Shown here: piece after piece, positions 1 through 8,377 of the stretch
Position numbering within the stretch: position 1 is the stretch's first letter
How the letters are laid out: the number at the start of each line of letters is the position of its first letter
From: Bacillota bacterium
GTDB taxonomy: Bacteria > Bacillota > SHA-98 > UBA4971
Length of the DNA stretch: 64,000 nt
Direction: 5' to 3'
NCBI GenBank assembly: GCA_012516125.1
Contig: JAAYXB010000039.1
Location: forward strand, 1 to 64,000
The notes under the pieces: generated by a model
Database searches by the model: none
The model's input: only the letters and a program-made list of their open reading frames with translations
Told to the model about the DNA's origin: nothing
Translations under genes and position numbers: made by a program

Positions 1-203
1 AAACTGAAAGAGATATATGATGCTGCTCACCCGAGGGCAAGGCGGGCGGGCGCACGCAGAAGTGCTCCGGCCCCGGCCCCGGCCCCGACCCCGACCGCGA
101 GTGCCTCCGGGACCGCGATACCAGCCGCGGCGGGGACCGCTGACATGAGCGCGACCAACATGACCGCGGCCGCTGGCGCGGAGACAGGGAGGAAGGGCGC
201 GAA

Positions 204-207
<4 letters not shown>
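1..207 (+). CDS. xerD: Tyrosine recombinase XerD, C-terminal end (partial)
   Basis: An open frame enters at base 1 and stops at TGA 205-207, overlapping the ATG of deoA (ATGA). Its first residues, KLKEIYDAAHPRA, match the extreme C-terminus of XerD-type recombinases, where the catalytic tyrosine helix is followed by a LK-x-Y-x-x-x-HPRA tail. XerD resolves chromosome dimers at dif. In Bacillus, xerD also lies upstream of the deo genes, dacF and spoIIA, which supports the call. Unusually, about 55 further residues rich in Ala, Pro and Thr follow HPRA. Only the tail is visible, so the call rests on this motif and on synteny. Confidence 0.6.
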
Positions 208-1514
<1,307 letters not shown>

Positions 1515-1593
1515 CGCGCCTCGCAAGTTAGTGTAAGGTTATACGTGGCGGATTACCAGGGGCAGCGCGTCGCTCTGGCCTCGAACGGCACGG

Positions 1594-1786
1594 TATGAGG
1601 GTGCAGAGATGTTCCCGAGTTTTGGGAGAGGTTGCCGGTGATTGCACGAGGGGTGTCAAAATCCGGCCACTGGCCAGACGGGCCGGATTTTGTCAAGGGC
1701 CCCGCTTGGGGCGCCGTCCCCGAGTGCAACACCGGCAGCCCGGCAACTACTGGAAGAGGGGCGAGAACTAACGCACCCTTAGTTAG
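1594..1786 (+). repeat. Dispersed palindromic element, copy 1 (long form)
   Basis: Long form with degraded left terminus (TATGAGGGTGC) and right terminus GCACCCTTAGTTAG. Inside are the arms GGTTGCCGGTG and a complementary CACCGGCAGCC, then a hairpin AAATCCGGCC/GGCCGGATTT and a second hairpin GCCCCGCTTGGGGC. It lies 3-prime of deoA. Terminal decay suggests an older copy. Confidence 0.85.
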
Positions 1787-1986
1787 TGCTGCGTTTCTGA
1801 AGTTCGTGCAGGTTGTTTCAGAGCGTGGTATGCGCCTGAGAGCCTGTTGCACCAGGAGCCCTCATGAGCCCGCCAGCCTGTTGGCGCGTGATGTGTGTCG
1901 CTTATCGCTTACCCTGCACCATGCACGATGTTATGTCACGAACCCGAGTACCAGCTGCGTAAAGTGGCGCCTAGCTTGTCCTCTGT

Positions 1987-2018
1987 GGGCGGATGCGGGT
2001 ATATACCTGCATCCGCCC
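1987..2018. promoter_or_regulatory. Near-perfect 32-bp palindrome upstream of dacF
   Basis: The half GGGCGGATGC is mirrored by GCATCCGCCC around a GGTATATACC centre, with one mismatched pair. It ends 60 bp before the dacF start. It could be an operator with two-fold symmetry or an RNA hairpin. There is no T-run, so a simple terminator is unlikely. Confidence 0.5.
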
Positions 2019-2078
2019 GAATATGTACCTGATTGAAGGGCTTGCGATGGTCCCTGGGGGTGCGGGAGGGGATGAAAG

Positions 2079-3290
2079 ATGCGTGCATGGAGGATAGCGG
2101 CAGGCGTCACCCTTGCTATCGTTCTGGTTGCTGGAGCCTGTGTGTGGAGCGGCGGGGCCCCGGCCAGTGTGGCGGCGCAGGAGAAACAGCCGGGCCCGGC
2201 CCCAAGCATACCGATTACAGCCGGGTCGGCGATCCTCATGGAAGCCACCTCGGGCAGGGTCCTGTTCGAAAAGGAGCCTGACAAGAGGATGGCTCCCGCC
2301 AGCATCACGAAGATCATGACGATGCTCCTCGCGATGGAGGCGATAGAGCAGGGGAAGGCCAGCCTGGACGATATGGTAGTCACGAGCGAGCACGCCATGG
2401 AGATGGGGGGGTCGCAGATCTGGCTTGAGGTGGGCGAGGAGATGTCCCTTGCCGATCTCATGAAAGCCATCGCCATCGTCTCAGCGAACGATGCCAGCGT
2501 CGCTGTGGCGGAGCACATTGCCGGTAGTGAAGAAGCCTTCGTGGACATGATGAACCAGCGCGCCCGGGAGCTCGGGATGACGGGCACCCGTTTTACCAAC
2601 TGCCACGGGCTTCCTCACCGGGACCATTACACCACTGCCCGGGACATCGCCATCATGTCCCGCGCCCTCCTCCGCTACCCGAAGGTGCACGAGTGGTTCA
2701 CCACCTGGATTGATTACGTGCGGGGCGGCAAGAATATCCTCGTCAATACCAACAGGCTTGTCAAGTTCTACGAAGGAGCGGACGGGCTCAAGACGGGCTT
2801 CACGGAGGAAGCTGGCTACTGCCTCGCCGCTACGGCGAAGAGGGGAGGCCTCAGGCTCATATCCGTCGTGTTGAACGTTGCCGACTCGCAGCTCCGCTTC
2901 AGGGAGGCCTCGGCTCTCCTCGATTTCGGCTTCAGGCACTACGCTGGCGTGGAGATCGCATCGCAGGGGCAGGTGGTGGCGCAGGTCGACGTGGCCCGGG
3001 GCATCGTGGAGAAGGTTGACGTCGTCGCGAAGGACCCTCTCGTGGCGGTGGTACCTCGTGGCGAGGAAGCCAAGGTGAAGAGCGAGATGACCCTTCCCGA
3101 CAGGGTTAGCGCCCCGGTGCAGAAGGGGCAGAAGGTTGGGGACCTCATCGCACGGCTGGAGGACGGAACGGAGATCGCCCGCGTCGATCTGGTGGCGGCC
3201 GAGGAGGTGAAGCGGGGCAACGTGTTCAGAGTAGTGCTCCGCGCCACCCGCAACCTCTTGCGAACCCTTTTCCGGGTCGGCAAGGACTAA
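2079..3290 (+). CDS. dacF: D-alanyl-D-alanine carboxypeptidase (DacF type)
   Basis: Serine-type DD-carboxypeptidase (S11 family) that trims the terminal D-Ala of peptidoglycan stem peptides outside the membrane. The protein has 403 residues with an N-terminal signal segment (about 5-33). The three penicillin-binding motifs are intact: SITK at 75-78, SAN at 135-137 and KTG at 238-240. The usual C-terminal beta domain follows, then a basic tail. The start has GGGAGGGG about 7 bases upstream. In Bacillus dacF is expressed in the forespore and sits next to spoIIA; the same order is seen here, although a terminator separates them. The TAA stop lies inside the terminus of repeat copy 2. Confidence 0.93.
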   Translation: MRAWRIAAGVTLAIVLVAGACVWSGGAPASVAAQEKQPGPAPSIPITAGSAILMEATSGRVLFEKEPDKRMAPASITKIMTMLLAMEAIEQGKASLDDMVVTSEHAMEMGGSQIWLEVGEEMSLADLMKAIAIVSANDASVAVAEHIAGSEEAFVDMMNQRARELGMTGTRFTNCHGLPHRDHYTTARDIAIMSRALLRYPKVHEWFTTWIDYVRGGKNILVNTNRLVKFYEGADGLKTGFTEEAGYCLAATAKRGGLRLISVVLNVADSQLRFREASALLDFGFRHYAGVEIASQGQVVAQVDVARGIVEKVDVVAKDPLVAVVPRGEEAKVKSEMTLPDRVSAPVQKGQKVGDLIARLEDGTEIARVDLVAAEEVKRGNVFRVVLRATRNLLRTLFRVGKD

Positions 3291-3411
3291 GTGTGGGTGC
3301 GGTAATCCCTGTCTGTGTTCCAGTAGCTGCCAGGTTGCCGGTGCTGCACTCTCTGTTTGAGTCACCGGCAACCCCTCCCAAGAGTCGGAAGCACGTCTGG
3401 ACCCCACTTAG
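3287..3411 (-). repeat. Dispersed palindromic element, copy 2 (short form)
   Basis: The short form runs from CTAAGTGTGGGTGC to GGACCCCACTTAG, in reverse orientation to copy 1. The central hairpin pairs GGTTGCCGGTG with CACCGGCAACC, plus an inner ACTC/GAGT. The left terminus supplies the dacF stop codon TAA (3288-3290). Confidence 0.85.
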
Positions 3412-3461
3412 GGGACTGGGCCGGGTGCCGGCAAGTGTCGGCGAGTGCAAGGTGCTTCCGG

Positions 3462-3486
3462 ATGCCCCGGCGACGGGGCATTTTTG
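3462..3486 (+). terminator. Rho-independent terminator after dacF
   Basis: ATGCCCCG and CGGGGCAT form an 8-bp stem with a GCGA loop followed directly by TTTTT. It lies between repeat copy 2 and the spoIIA promoter, so dacF and spoIIA are probably separate transcription units. Confidence 0.8.
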
Positions 3487-3495
3487 CTGCCGCCG

Positions 3496-3524
3496 GAAGG
3501 ACTCACGGTAGGGCCGTAGAATAG
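3496..3524 (+). promoter_or_regulatory. Sigma-H-type promoter of the spoIIA operon
   Basis: GAAGGACTC, an 11-base spacer and GTAGAATAG fit the Bacillus sigma-H consensus (RnAGGAwww, 11-12 bases, RnnGAATww) at nearly every informative position. It lies 49 bp before the spoIIAA ATG. In B. subtilis spoIIA is transcribed by sigma-H with Spo0A-P. I see no convincing Spo0A box; TGTCGGC near 3437 is only a weak match. Confidence 0.7.
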
Positions 3525-3572
3525 AGAAGGTCAGGAATGCCCAAATGGCATGATATAGCAGGAGGGCTTCGC

Positions 3573-3920
3573 ATGAGGACCGAGACCAGGGCCATCGGCA
3601 ACGTTCTGGTGGTGCGCCTCTCAGGAGAGCTCGATCTTGGCACCGCCCCCGAGTTCCGCGCGAAGCTTGAGGAAGAGCTCGACGCAAAGCCCGACATTAC
3701 CAGGATATTCCTTGTGCTGCGCGACGTTACATTCATCGATAGTTCGGGCCTGGGCGCCATCCTCGGCAGGTATAGGAGGCTTCGCGCGCACGGCGGCGGG
3801 CTTTTCGCCATTGCGCCGTCGCCACAGGTGCGTAAGGTCTTCGATCTCTCGGGCCTTACGAGCATCATCCCGGTCTATGAGACCGAAGATGAGGCATGGG
3901 CGCGGGCATCGGGGGTGTAG
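3573..3920 (+). CDS. spoIIAA: Anti-sigma F factor antagonist SpoIIAA
   Basis: STAS-domain protein that, when unphosphorylated, binds SpoIIAB and frees sigma F in the forespore. It has 115 residues from ATG 3573, which has AGGAGGG upstream; the longer ORF-track start lacks such a site. The phosphorylation loop DSSGLG is at 56-61, matching the B. subtilis Ser58 region. It is the first gene of spoIIAA-spoIIAB-sigF and lies just downstream of a sigma-H-like promoter. Confidence 0.95.
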   Translation: MRTETRAIGNVLVVRLSGELDLGTAPEFRAKLEEELDAKPDITRIFLVLRDVTFIDSSGLGAILGRYRRLRAHGGGLFAIAPSPQVRKVFDLSGLTSIIPVYETEDEAWARASGV

Positions 3921-3924
3921 CGGG

Positions 3925-4377
3925 ATGAGCGCGACCAACCATGTGACCCTTGAGTTTCCGGCCATCGCTCAGAACGTGGAGTTTGCCAGGGTCGCGGTGG
4001 CCTGCTTCGCATCGCAGATCGACTCGTTCACCATGGAGGAGATCGACGATATCAAGCTCATAGTTTCCGAAGCCGTCTCCAACGTCGTGCTCCATGGGTA
4101 CGACAGCCCTGGTGGGCTCGTGCGCGTTCACGCTGTCATCGAAGGAAACGTCCTCACCATCACTGTCGAGGATACGGGCCGCGGCATCGCCGACGTTGAG
4201 CAGGCTCGCCAGCCAGCCTTCACGACGTCCCCCGACCGCATGGGGATGGGTTTCACCATCATGGAAGCTCTGTCCGACGACCTCGACGTCTCGTCCAGGC
4301 CTGGGGCCGGAGTGCGAGTCATCATGAAGAAGGCTCCGCGCATGGCAGGGAGCGAGGAGCATGAACGACGGTCTTGA
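3925..4377 (+). CDS. spoIIAB: Anti-sigma F factor and serine kinase SpoIIAB
   Basis: GHKL-type kinase that holds sigma F inactive and phosphorylates SpoIIAA. It has 150 residues from ATG 3925, four bases after the spoIIAA stop; the ORF track extends it into spoIIAA. The N-box SEAVSNVVLHGY is at about 48-59 and the G1 box EDTGRGI at 82-88; the G2 region follows (GMGFTIM). Its end overlaps sigF by 17 bp, consistent with coupled translation. Confidence 0.95.
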   Translation: MSATNHVTLEFPAIAQNVEFARVAVACFASQIDSFTMEEIDDIKLIVSEAVSNVVLHGYDSPGGLVRVHAVIEGNVLTITVEDTGRGIADVEQARQPAFTTSPDRMGMGFTIMEALSDDLDVSSRPGAGVRVIMKKAPRMAGSEEHERRS

Positions 4378-5122
4378 GCGCATGCGGTTCCCCGACACGC
4401 CTCTTCTCTCCGACGAGGAGGTTCGCGAGCTTGCCGCGCGCATCCGCGCCGGAGACGTTGAAGCCCGCGAGGAGCTTGTCTCGAGGAACTTGCGGCTCGT
4501 GATGAGCATAGTCAGCCGCTTCCTGGAAAGGACGAGCGACCCCGAGGACCTGTTCCAGGTTGGGTGTCTGGGCCTTCTGCACGCTGCAGACAGGTTCGAC
4601 GCATCCCTCGGCACGCGGTTCTCCACGTACGCCGTTCCCGTCATTATGGGGGAGATCAGGCGACACCTTCGCGACACGGGGGCGGTGAAGGTGGGGAGGA
4701 CGCTGCGGGAGCGGGCAGCGAGGGTTGAGACGGCGCGGGCGCAACTTCGAGTCGCTCTCGGTCGCGATCCGACGGTAGAGGAGGTGTCGTTGGAGACGGG
4801 TCTATCCCGCGAGGAGGTCGTGGAGACCCAGGAGGCGTTTCAACCCGTCGCATCGCTCTCGGAGCCCGCCTCCGGTGACAGCCCGAGCCCGCTTGAGGAG
4901 CAGCTTGCAGCAGAGGGGTCCTTCGCCGACGAGAGGGTTGAGTCCATCGCCCTCCAGCAGGCCATGATGCGGCTGAGCCCCTCGGAGCGCGCCGTCCTGA
5001 AGTTGCGATTCTTCGACGAGATGAAGCAAGTAGACGTCGCCCGACGCCTCGGCATATCGCAGCCGCAGGTCTCCAAGATCGAGCAGAGAGCGCTCCGCCG
5101 GCTCAGGCAGGAGCTGGTCTAA
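4361..5122 (+). CDS. sigF: RNA polymerase sigma-F factor
   Basis: Forespore-specific sigma-70 family factor, 253 residues. Region 2 is clear (DLFQVGCLGLLHAADRF and FSTYAVPVIMGEIRRHLRD), region 3 follows, and the region 4 helix-turn-helix is QVDVARRLGISQPQVSKIEQ near the C-terminus. Position after spoIIAA and spoIIAB distinguishes it from sigma G. A possible terminator follows. Confidence 0.95.
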   Translation: MNDGLERMRFPDTPLLSDEEVRELAARIRAGDVEAREELVSRNLRLVMSIVSRFLERTSDPEDLFQVGCLGLLHAADRFDASLGTRFSTYAVPVIMGEIRRHLRDTGAVKVGRTLRERAARVETARAQLRVALGRDPTVEEVSLETGLSREEVVETQEAFQPVASLSEPASGDSPSPLEEQLAAEGSFADERVESIALQQAMMRLSPSERAVLKLRFFDEMKQVDVARRLGISQPQVSKIEQRALRRLRQELV

Positions 5123-5150
5123 GGCGACGTTCTGTTCGGCGGCATGCCAC

Positions 5151-5186
5151 ACCCCGGAGTTGCACGTTCTGCGCCCCTCCGGGGTT
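5151..5186 (+). terminator. Possible terminator of the spoIIA operon
   Basis: ACCCCGGAG pairs with CTCCGGGGT across a 17-base loop, followed by a short TTTCCC. The T-run is weak, so this is a moderate call. Confidence 0.45.
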
Positions 5187-5485
5187 TCCCGTTCCGCACT
5201 CGATGGGCGGTGCTACGCAGATGCTGACTCCGACATGCAGGAAATGTGACGCGCAGGTTGGCCGAATTGGCGGCGCCTCCTCGTGCGTGTGGCCGTCAAT
5301 CTCATCAGTGAGGCGCGTCTTGCAAGCTGTATGAACGCGGGACGGCGCACAACGCGCGATGGCGTATTCGCATATTGATCGAGACAAGAGGTATCAGGGA
5401 AAGCGAACAGCGGAACGCCCTGCACCGCGCGGTGTGGGGCTTCCCGTTTTGAGGCGCCCGTCCGTGGCGAGAGCCCCTGACCCGG

Positions 5486-5515
5486 GAATTAAAGCCCAGG
5501 GCTGTGAGCATAATT
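5486..5515 (+). promoter_or_regulatory. Possible forespore (sigma F/G) promoter for dodecin-spoVA
   Basis: GAATT, an 18-base spacer and CATAATT resemble the B. subtilis sigma G consensus (gHATR, 17-18 bases, CATwhTA), with one mismatch in each box. It lies 27 bp before the dodecin ATG. In B. subtilis spoVA is transcribed by sigma G. This is inference from sequence similarity. Confidence 0.5.
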
Positions 5516-5541
5516 AGTTGGGAGAAAGGGGGTGGACGACT

Positions 5542-5748
5542 ATGGCAGTGGTCAAAGTAGTCGAGCTCATGGGCGAGTCCCCCACAAGCTGGGAGGACGC
5601 GGTAAACCAGGCCGTCCGGGCTGCATCACAGACCATCAGGAATATCACCGGCGTCGAAGTGATGAACATGACCGCTTCTGTGGATAACGGGAAGGTCACC
5701 AAGTACAAGGCGGACGTGCACGTCGCGTTCGCGGTAGACGGGACGTAG
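5542..5748 (+). CDS. Dodecin family flavin-binding protein
   Basis: A 68-residue protein with the dodecin pattern: VVKVVELMGESPTSWEDAV, a central helix, and a strand ending KYKADVHVAFAV. Dodecins form 12-subunit shells that bind flavins (or CoA) and are thought to buffer them. The start is ATG 5542 with AAAGGGGG upstream; the ORF-track TTG at 5518 is less likely. It leads a tight gene row with spoVAC 29 bases downstream, so it is probably cotranscribed with spoVA. That pairing is unusual. Confidence 0.9.
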   Translation: MAVVKVVELMGESPTSWEDAVNQAVRAASQTIRNITGVEVMNMTASVDNGKVTKYKADVHVAFAVDGT

Positions 5749-5777
5749 TGGCAGGCCCGGCGGGGGAGGGATGCACG

Positions 5778-6284
5778 ATGACATCGCAGAAGGCCAAGAA
5801 GCAAGTGTCGAACCTGCCCCATATGACTCAAGCCTCTCAGGAGGAGAAAAGGCGGCAGCTCGCGTACAAGGAACTTCTCCAGAAGAAGAGGCCCAGGCCG
5901 CGCTACCTGCGCAACGTGCTGGTGGCCTTCGTGGTCGGCGGCGCCATAGCCGTCCTCGGACAGCTGGTGCTCAGATTCTTCATGTCGCGGGGCCTCGACC
6001 TTGACGCGGCGTCAGCGCCCACGCTCGCAGTCATGATCCTCGTGGGCGTGATCGCGACAGGGCTCGGCATCTACGATGAACTTGGCGAGTTCGCCGGCGC
6101 CGGGGCGGCCGTGCCTATCACCGGGTTTGCCAACACGATAGTTGCCGCGGCCATGGACTTCAAGCGCGAAGGATGGGTGCTTGGCATGGGCGCGAAGATG
6201 TTCATCATCGCTGGCCCGGTAATCGTGTACGCCAGCCTTGCCGGGATCGTCGTTGCGTTCATTAAGTTCATAACCTCGCCGTGA
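5778..6284 (+). CDS. spoVAC: Stage V sporulation protein AC
   Basis: Membrane protein of the SpoVA channel that moves Ca-dipicolinate into the forespore and out at germination. It has 168 residues from ATG 5778, chosen for the GGGGGAGGG ribosome site 7 bases upstream. After a basic N-terminus there are several membrane segments starting NVLVAFVVGGAIAVLGQL and ending FIIAGPVIVYASLAGIVVAF. The conserved loop GIYDELGEFAGAGAAVPITG is present. It is followed by spoVAD. Confidence 0.93.
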   Translation: MTSQKAKKQVSNLPHMTQASQEEKRRQLAYKELLQKKRPRPRYLRNVLVAFVVGGAIAVLGQLVLRFFMSRGLDLDAASAPTLAVMILVGVIATGLGIYDELGEFAGAGAAVPITGFANTIVAAAMDFKREGWVLGMGAKMFIIAGPVIVYASLAGIVVAFIKFITSP

Positions 6285-6303
6285 CAGGGGAGACCAGTGA
6301 ACC

Positions 6304-7314
6304 GTGGCGGCAAAGAAGTTCGGCAGAAGCACCATCAAATTCACGAACCCTCCCATCATCGTGGGCACCGGGACGGTCGTGGGGCCAATGGAAGGCAAGG
6401 GGCCGCTGGCCTCGGATTTCGACGTGGTCCTGCCGGATCACGCGTACGGCGAGAGGACTCCAGAGAGAAGCGAGACGAAGATCCTGGAGCAAGCCGCGAA
6501 GATCGCCATCGAACGCGCCAAGATTGACAAGAGCATGGTAGACTACTACATGGCGGGCGACCTGCTCAACCAGATAATCTCGGCGGGCTATTCCGCAAGA
6601 CAGCTTTCCATCCCATACTTCGGGCTCTATGGTGCGTGCTCCACGTGCGCCATGAGCCTTGCGCTTGCAGGGATGGTCATCGACGGCGGGTTCGCCGATT
6701 ATGTGCTGATCGCCTGCTCGAGCCATTACCAGACGGCTGAGCGCCAGTACCGCTACCCGATAGAGCTGAACATCCAGCGCAAGACCACATCGCAGTATAC
6801 CGTTACGGGTGCGGGGGCGGCGGTGCTGGCGTCCTCGGGCACCGGGCCGAAGGTAACATGGGCCACCACCGGCAAGGTGGTAGACCTCGGATCGAAAGAC
6901 GTGAACGACATGGGCGGCGCGATGGCTCCCGCCGCAGCGGACACGCTCCTCACGCACTTTGGCGACACCGGCCGCGGCCCCGGGGACTACGACCTCATAC
7001 TCACGGGGGATCTCGCATCGTTCGGTAGCGAGATGCTGAAGGAGCTTGTGAAGGACAACGGCGTTGAGCTGGGCGACAACTACAGGGACTGCGGCCTCAT
7101 GCTGTTCGACACGAAGTCCCAGCGCGTGGGGGCCGGAGGCAGTGGGTGCGCGTGCTCTGCCGTCGTGACGTTCGGGCACGTGCTGAGAGAGATGGAAAGG
7201 GGCACGTATAGGAACGTGCTGCTCATCGCCACAGGGGCGCTCATGAGCCCGCTCAGCTGCCAGCAGGGCGAGTCCATCCCCTGCATCGCGCACGCTGTGG
7301 TGATCGAGGCGTGA
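6304..7314 (+). CDS. spoVAD: Stage V sporulation protein AD
   Basis: Thiolase-fold protein that binds dipicolinic acid as part of the SpoVA complex on the spore inner membrane. It has 336 residues, the usual size. It starts GTG 6304 with AGGGGAGA upstream. Recognisable parts are IVGTGTVVGPMEGKGPL near the N-terminus, YGACSTCAMSLALAG around the active-site-like position, and the C-terminal GALMSPLSCQQGESIPCIAHAV. It sits between spoVAC and spoVAE. Confidence 0.95.
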   Translation: MAAKKFGRSTIKFTNPPIIVGTGTVVGPMEGKGPLASDFDVVLPDHAYGERTPERSETKILEQAAKIAIERAKIDKSMVDYYMAGDLLNQIISAGYSARQLSIPYFGLYGACSTCAMSLALAGMVIDGGFADYVLIACSSHYQTAERQYRYPIELNIQRKTTSQYTVTGAGAAVLASSGTGPKVTWATTGKVVDLGSKDVNDMGGAMAPAAADTLLTHFGDTGRGPGDYDLILTGDLASFGSEMLKELVKDNGVELGDNYRDCGLMLFDTKSQRVGAGGSGCACSAVVTFGHVLREMERGTYRNVLLIATGALMSPLSCQQGESIPCIAHAVVIEA

Positions 7315-7372
7315 GGTGGTATAGGTACGACGTGAGACGTGAGACGTGAGGCCTGAGAACGGAGGCGAGGCT

Positions 7373-7723
7373 GTGACGTACCTGTATGCGTTTCTCGTGG
7401 GAGGCGCCATATGCGCCATAGGCCAGCTTATCCTGGATTTCACCAACCTCACTCCCGGCCACATGCTTGTTATCCTGACGGTCGCCGGGGCGATCGCAGG
7501 GGGGCTTGACCTGTACCAACCGCTCCTCAAGTTCGCTGGAGCCGGCGCCCTCACGCCGGTTTCGGGTTTCGGGGCGTCCATCGCCAGGGGCGCGCTGGCT
7601 GAGGCGAAAAGGATGGGAATTCTCGGGCTTTTCACCGGCGTGTTCGAGTACACGGGAATGGGCATAGCAGTCGCCGTGTTCTTCGGAACGCTGGTCGCGC
7701 TCATCGCCAATCCGAAAGCGTGA
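7373..7723 (+). CDS. spoVAE: Stage V sporulation protein AE (SpoVAEb type)
   Basis: Small membrane subunit of the SpoVA complex, 116 residues from GTG 7373 (GGAGGCGAG upstream). The ORF-track start at 7346 adds residues without homology. Membrane segments begin YLYAFLVGGAICAIGQLILD, and it shares the LKFAGAGALTPVSGFG loop with SpoVAC. Just upstream is a short run of GACGTGA repeats (about 7328-7350). Confidence 0.92.
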   Translation: MTYLYAFLVGGAICAIGQLILDFTNLTPGHMLVILTVAGAIAGGLDLYQPLLKFAGAGALTPVSGFGASIARGALAEAKRMGILGLFTGVFEYTGMGIAVAVFFGTLVALIANPKA

Positions 7724-7738
7724 GGATGTGATAGCGGC

Positions 7739-8302
7739 TTGGCGAAAAAGAAGGTTATCGTGGTGACAGACGGGGACGGCAGGGCGAAGGCCGCGGTGAG
7801 ACAGGCCGCCCGGAACCTCGGCCTGCACTATATCGAGAGGTCCGCCGGGACTCCGACCCACGCGGGCGGCGCCGAGCTTGCGGCCATGGTAAGACAGGCT
7901 CCGGTAGAGCCCGTGATAGTCATGTTTGACGACCACGGAAAGAAGGGGAAAGGCCCTGGTGAGAAGGCTCTCGAGGACCTCGCGCGCGACGCGGGAATCG
8001 AGATCGTGGGCGCAGTTGCCGTGGCGTCCAACACCAAGGGCGACGAATCCGTAGCGGTGGATGAGTCCGTAACGAAAGAAGGAGAAGTCACCGGGAAGCC
8101 GGTGGGGAAGTCCGGCGTTCCCGAACCGACCGGGCACGAGCGGCTCGAAGGCGACACCGTCGGTGCCCTCTCCCACCTCAAGATCCCGAAGATCGTCGGG
8201 ATAGGCGATCTTGGCAAGATGGATAGCGAGGATGCGGTGGAGAAGGGGGCTCTTATCACGACGAGGGCGATCCGTGAGATCCTCGAGCAACAGGGAATGT
8301 AG
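7739..8302 (+). CDS. Stage V sporulation protein AE (SpoVAEa type)
   Basis: Soluble 187-residue protein of the SpoVAEa family. The N-terminus KKKVIVVTDGDGRAKAAV leads an alpha/beta domain, and a conserved C-terminal half reads KIPKIVGIGDLGKMDSEDAVEKGA. It starts with TTG 7739, with TGAGGATG about 11 bases upstream. Its role in spores is not well defined in the family. It is the last spoVA gene here and is followed by the DUF2229/BadF trio. Confidence 0.88.
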   Translation: MAKKKVIVVTDGDGRAKAAVRQAARNLGLHYIERSAGTPTHAGGAELAAMVRQAPVEPVIVMFDDHGKKGKGPGEKALEDLARDAGIEIVGAVAVASNTKGDESVAVDESVTKEGEVTGKPVGKSGVPEPTGHERLEGDTVGALSHLKIPKIVGIGDLGKMDSEDAVEKGALITTRAIREILEQQGM

Positions 8303-8377
8303 CCCGGCTCCCCGGAGAGGAAAACCCGGGGATCTGTCAAATGAGAGAACCTTGACGAAGGCAGGTGGTGTATCGCC

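Larger units (their letters stand above)
1515..2078. other. Gene-free stretch between deoA and dacF
   Basis: No convincing gene. It holds a long copy of the dispersed palindromic element (1594-1786) and a near-perfect 32-bp palindrome (1987-2018). ORFs listed here are frames through the repeat that recur in other copies; I do not regard them as genes. Confidence 0.6.
5123..5541. other. Gene-free stretch between sigF and dodecin
   Basis: No believable gene. It contains a moderate terminator hairpin just after sigF and a possible forespore promoter at 5486-5515. Nothing else was recognised. Confidence 0.5.

Noticed and set aside
1632-2036. ORF starting MPVIARGVSKSGHWPDGPDF, recurring at 28178 and 41213
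   Set aside because: The recurrence reflects the repeated palindromic DNA. The frame ends in unrelated sequence in each copy and the stems, not the codons, are conserved.
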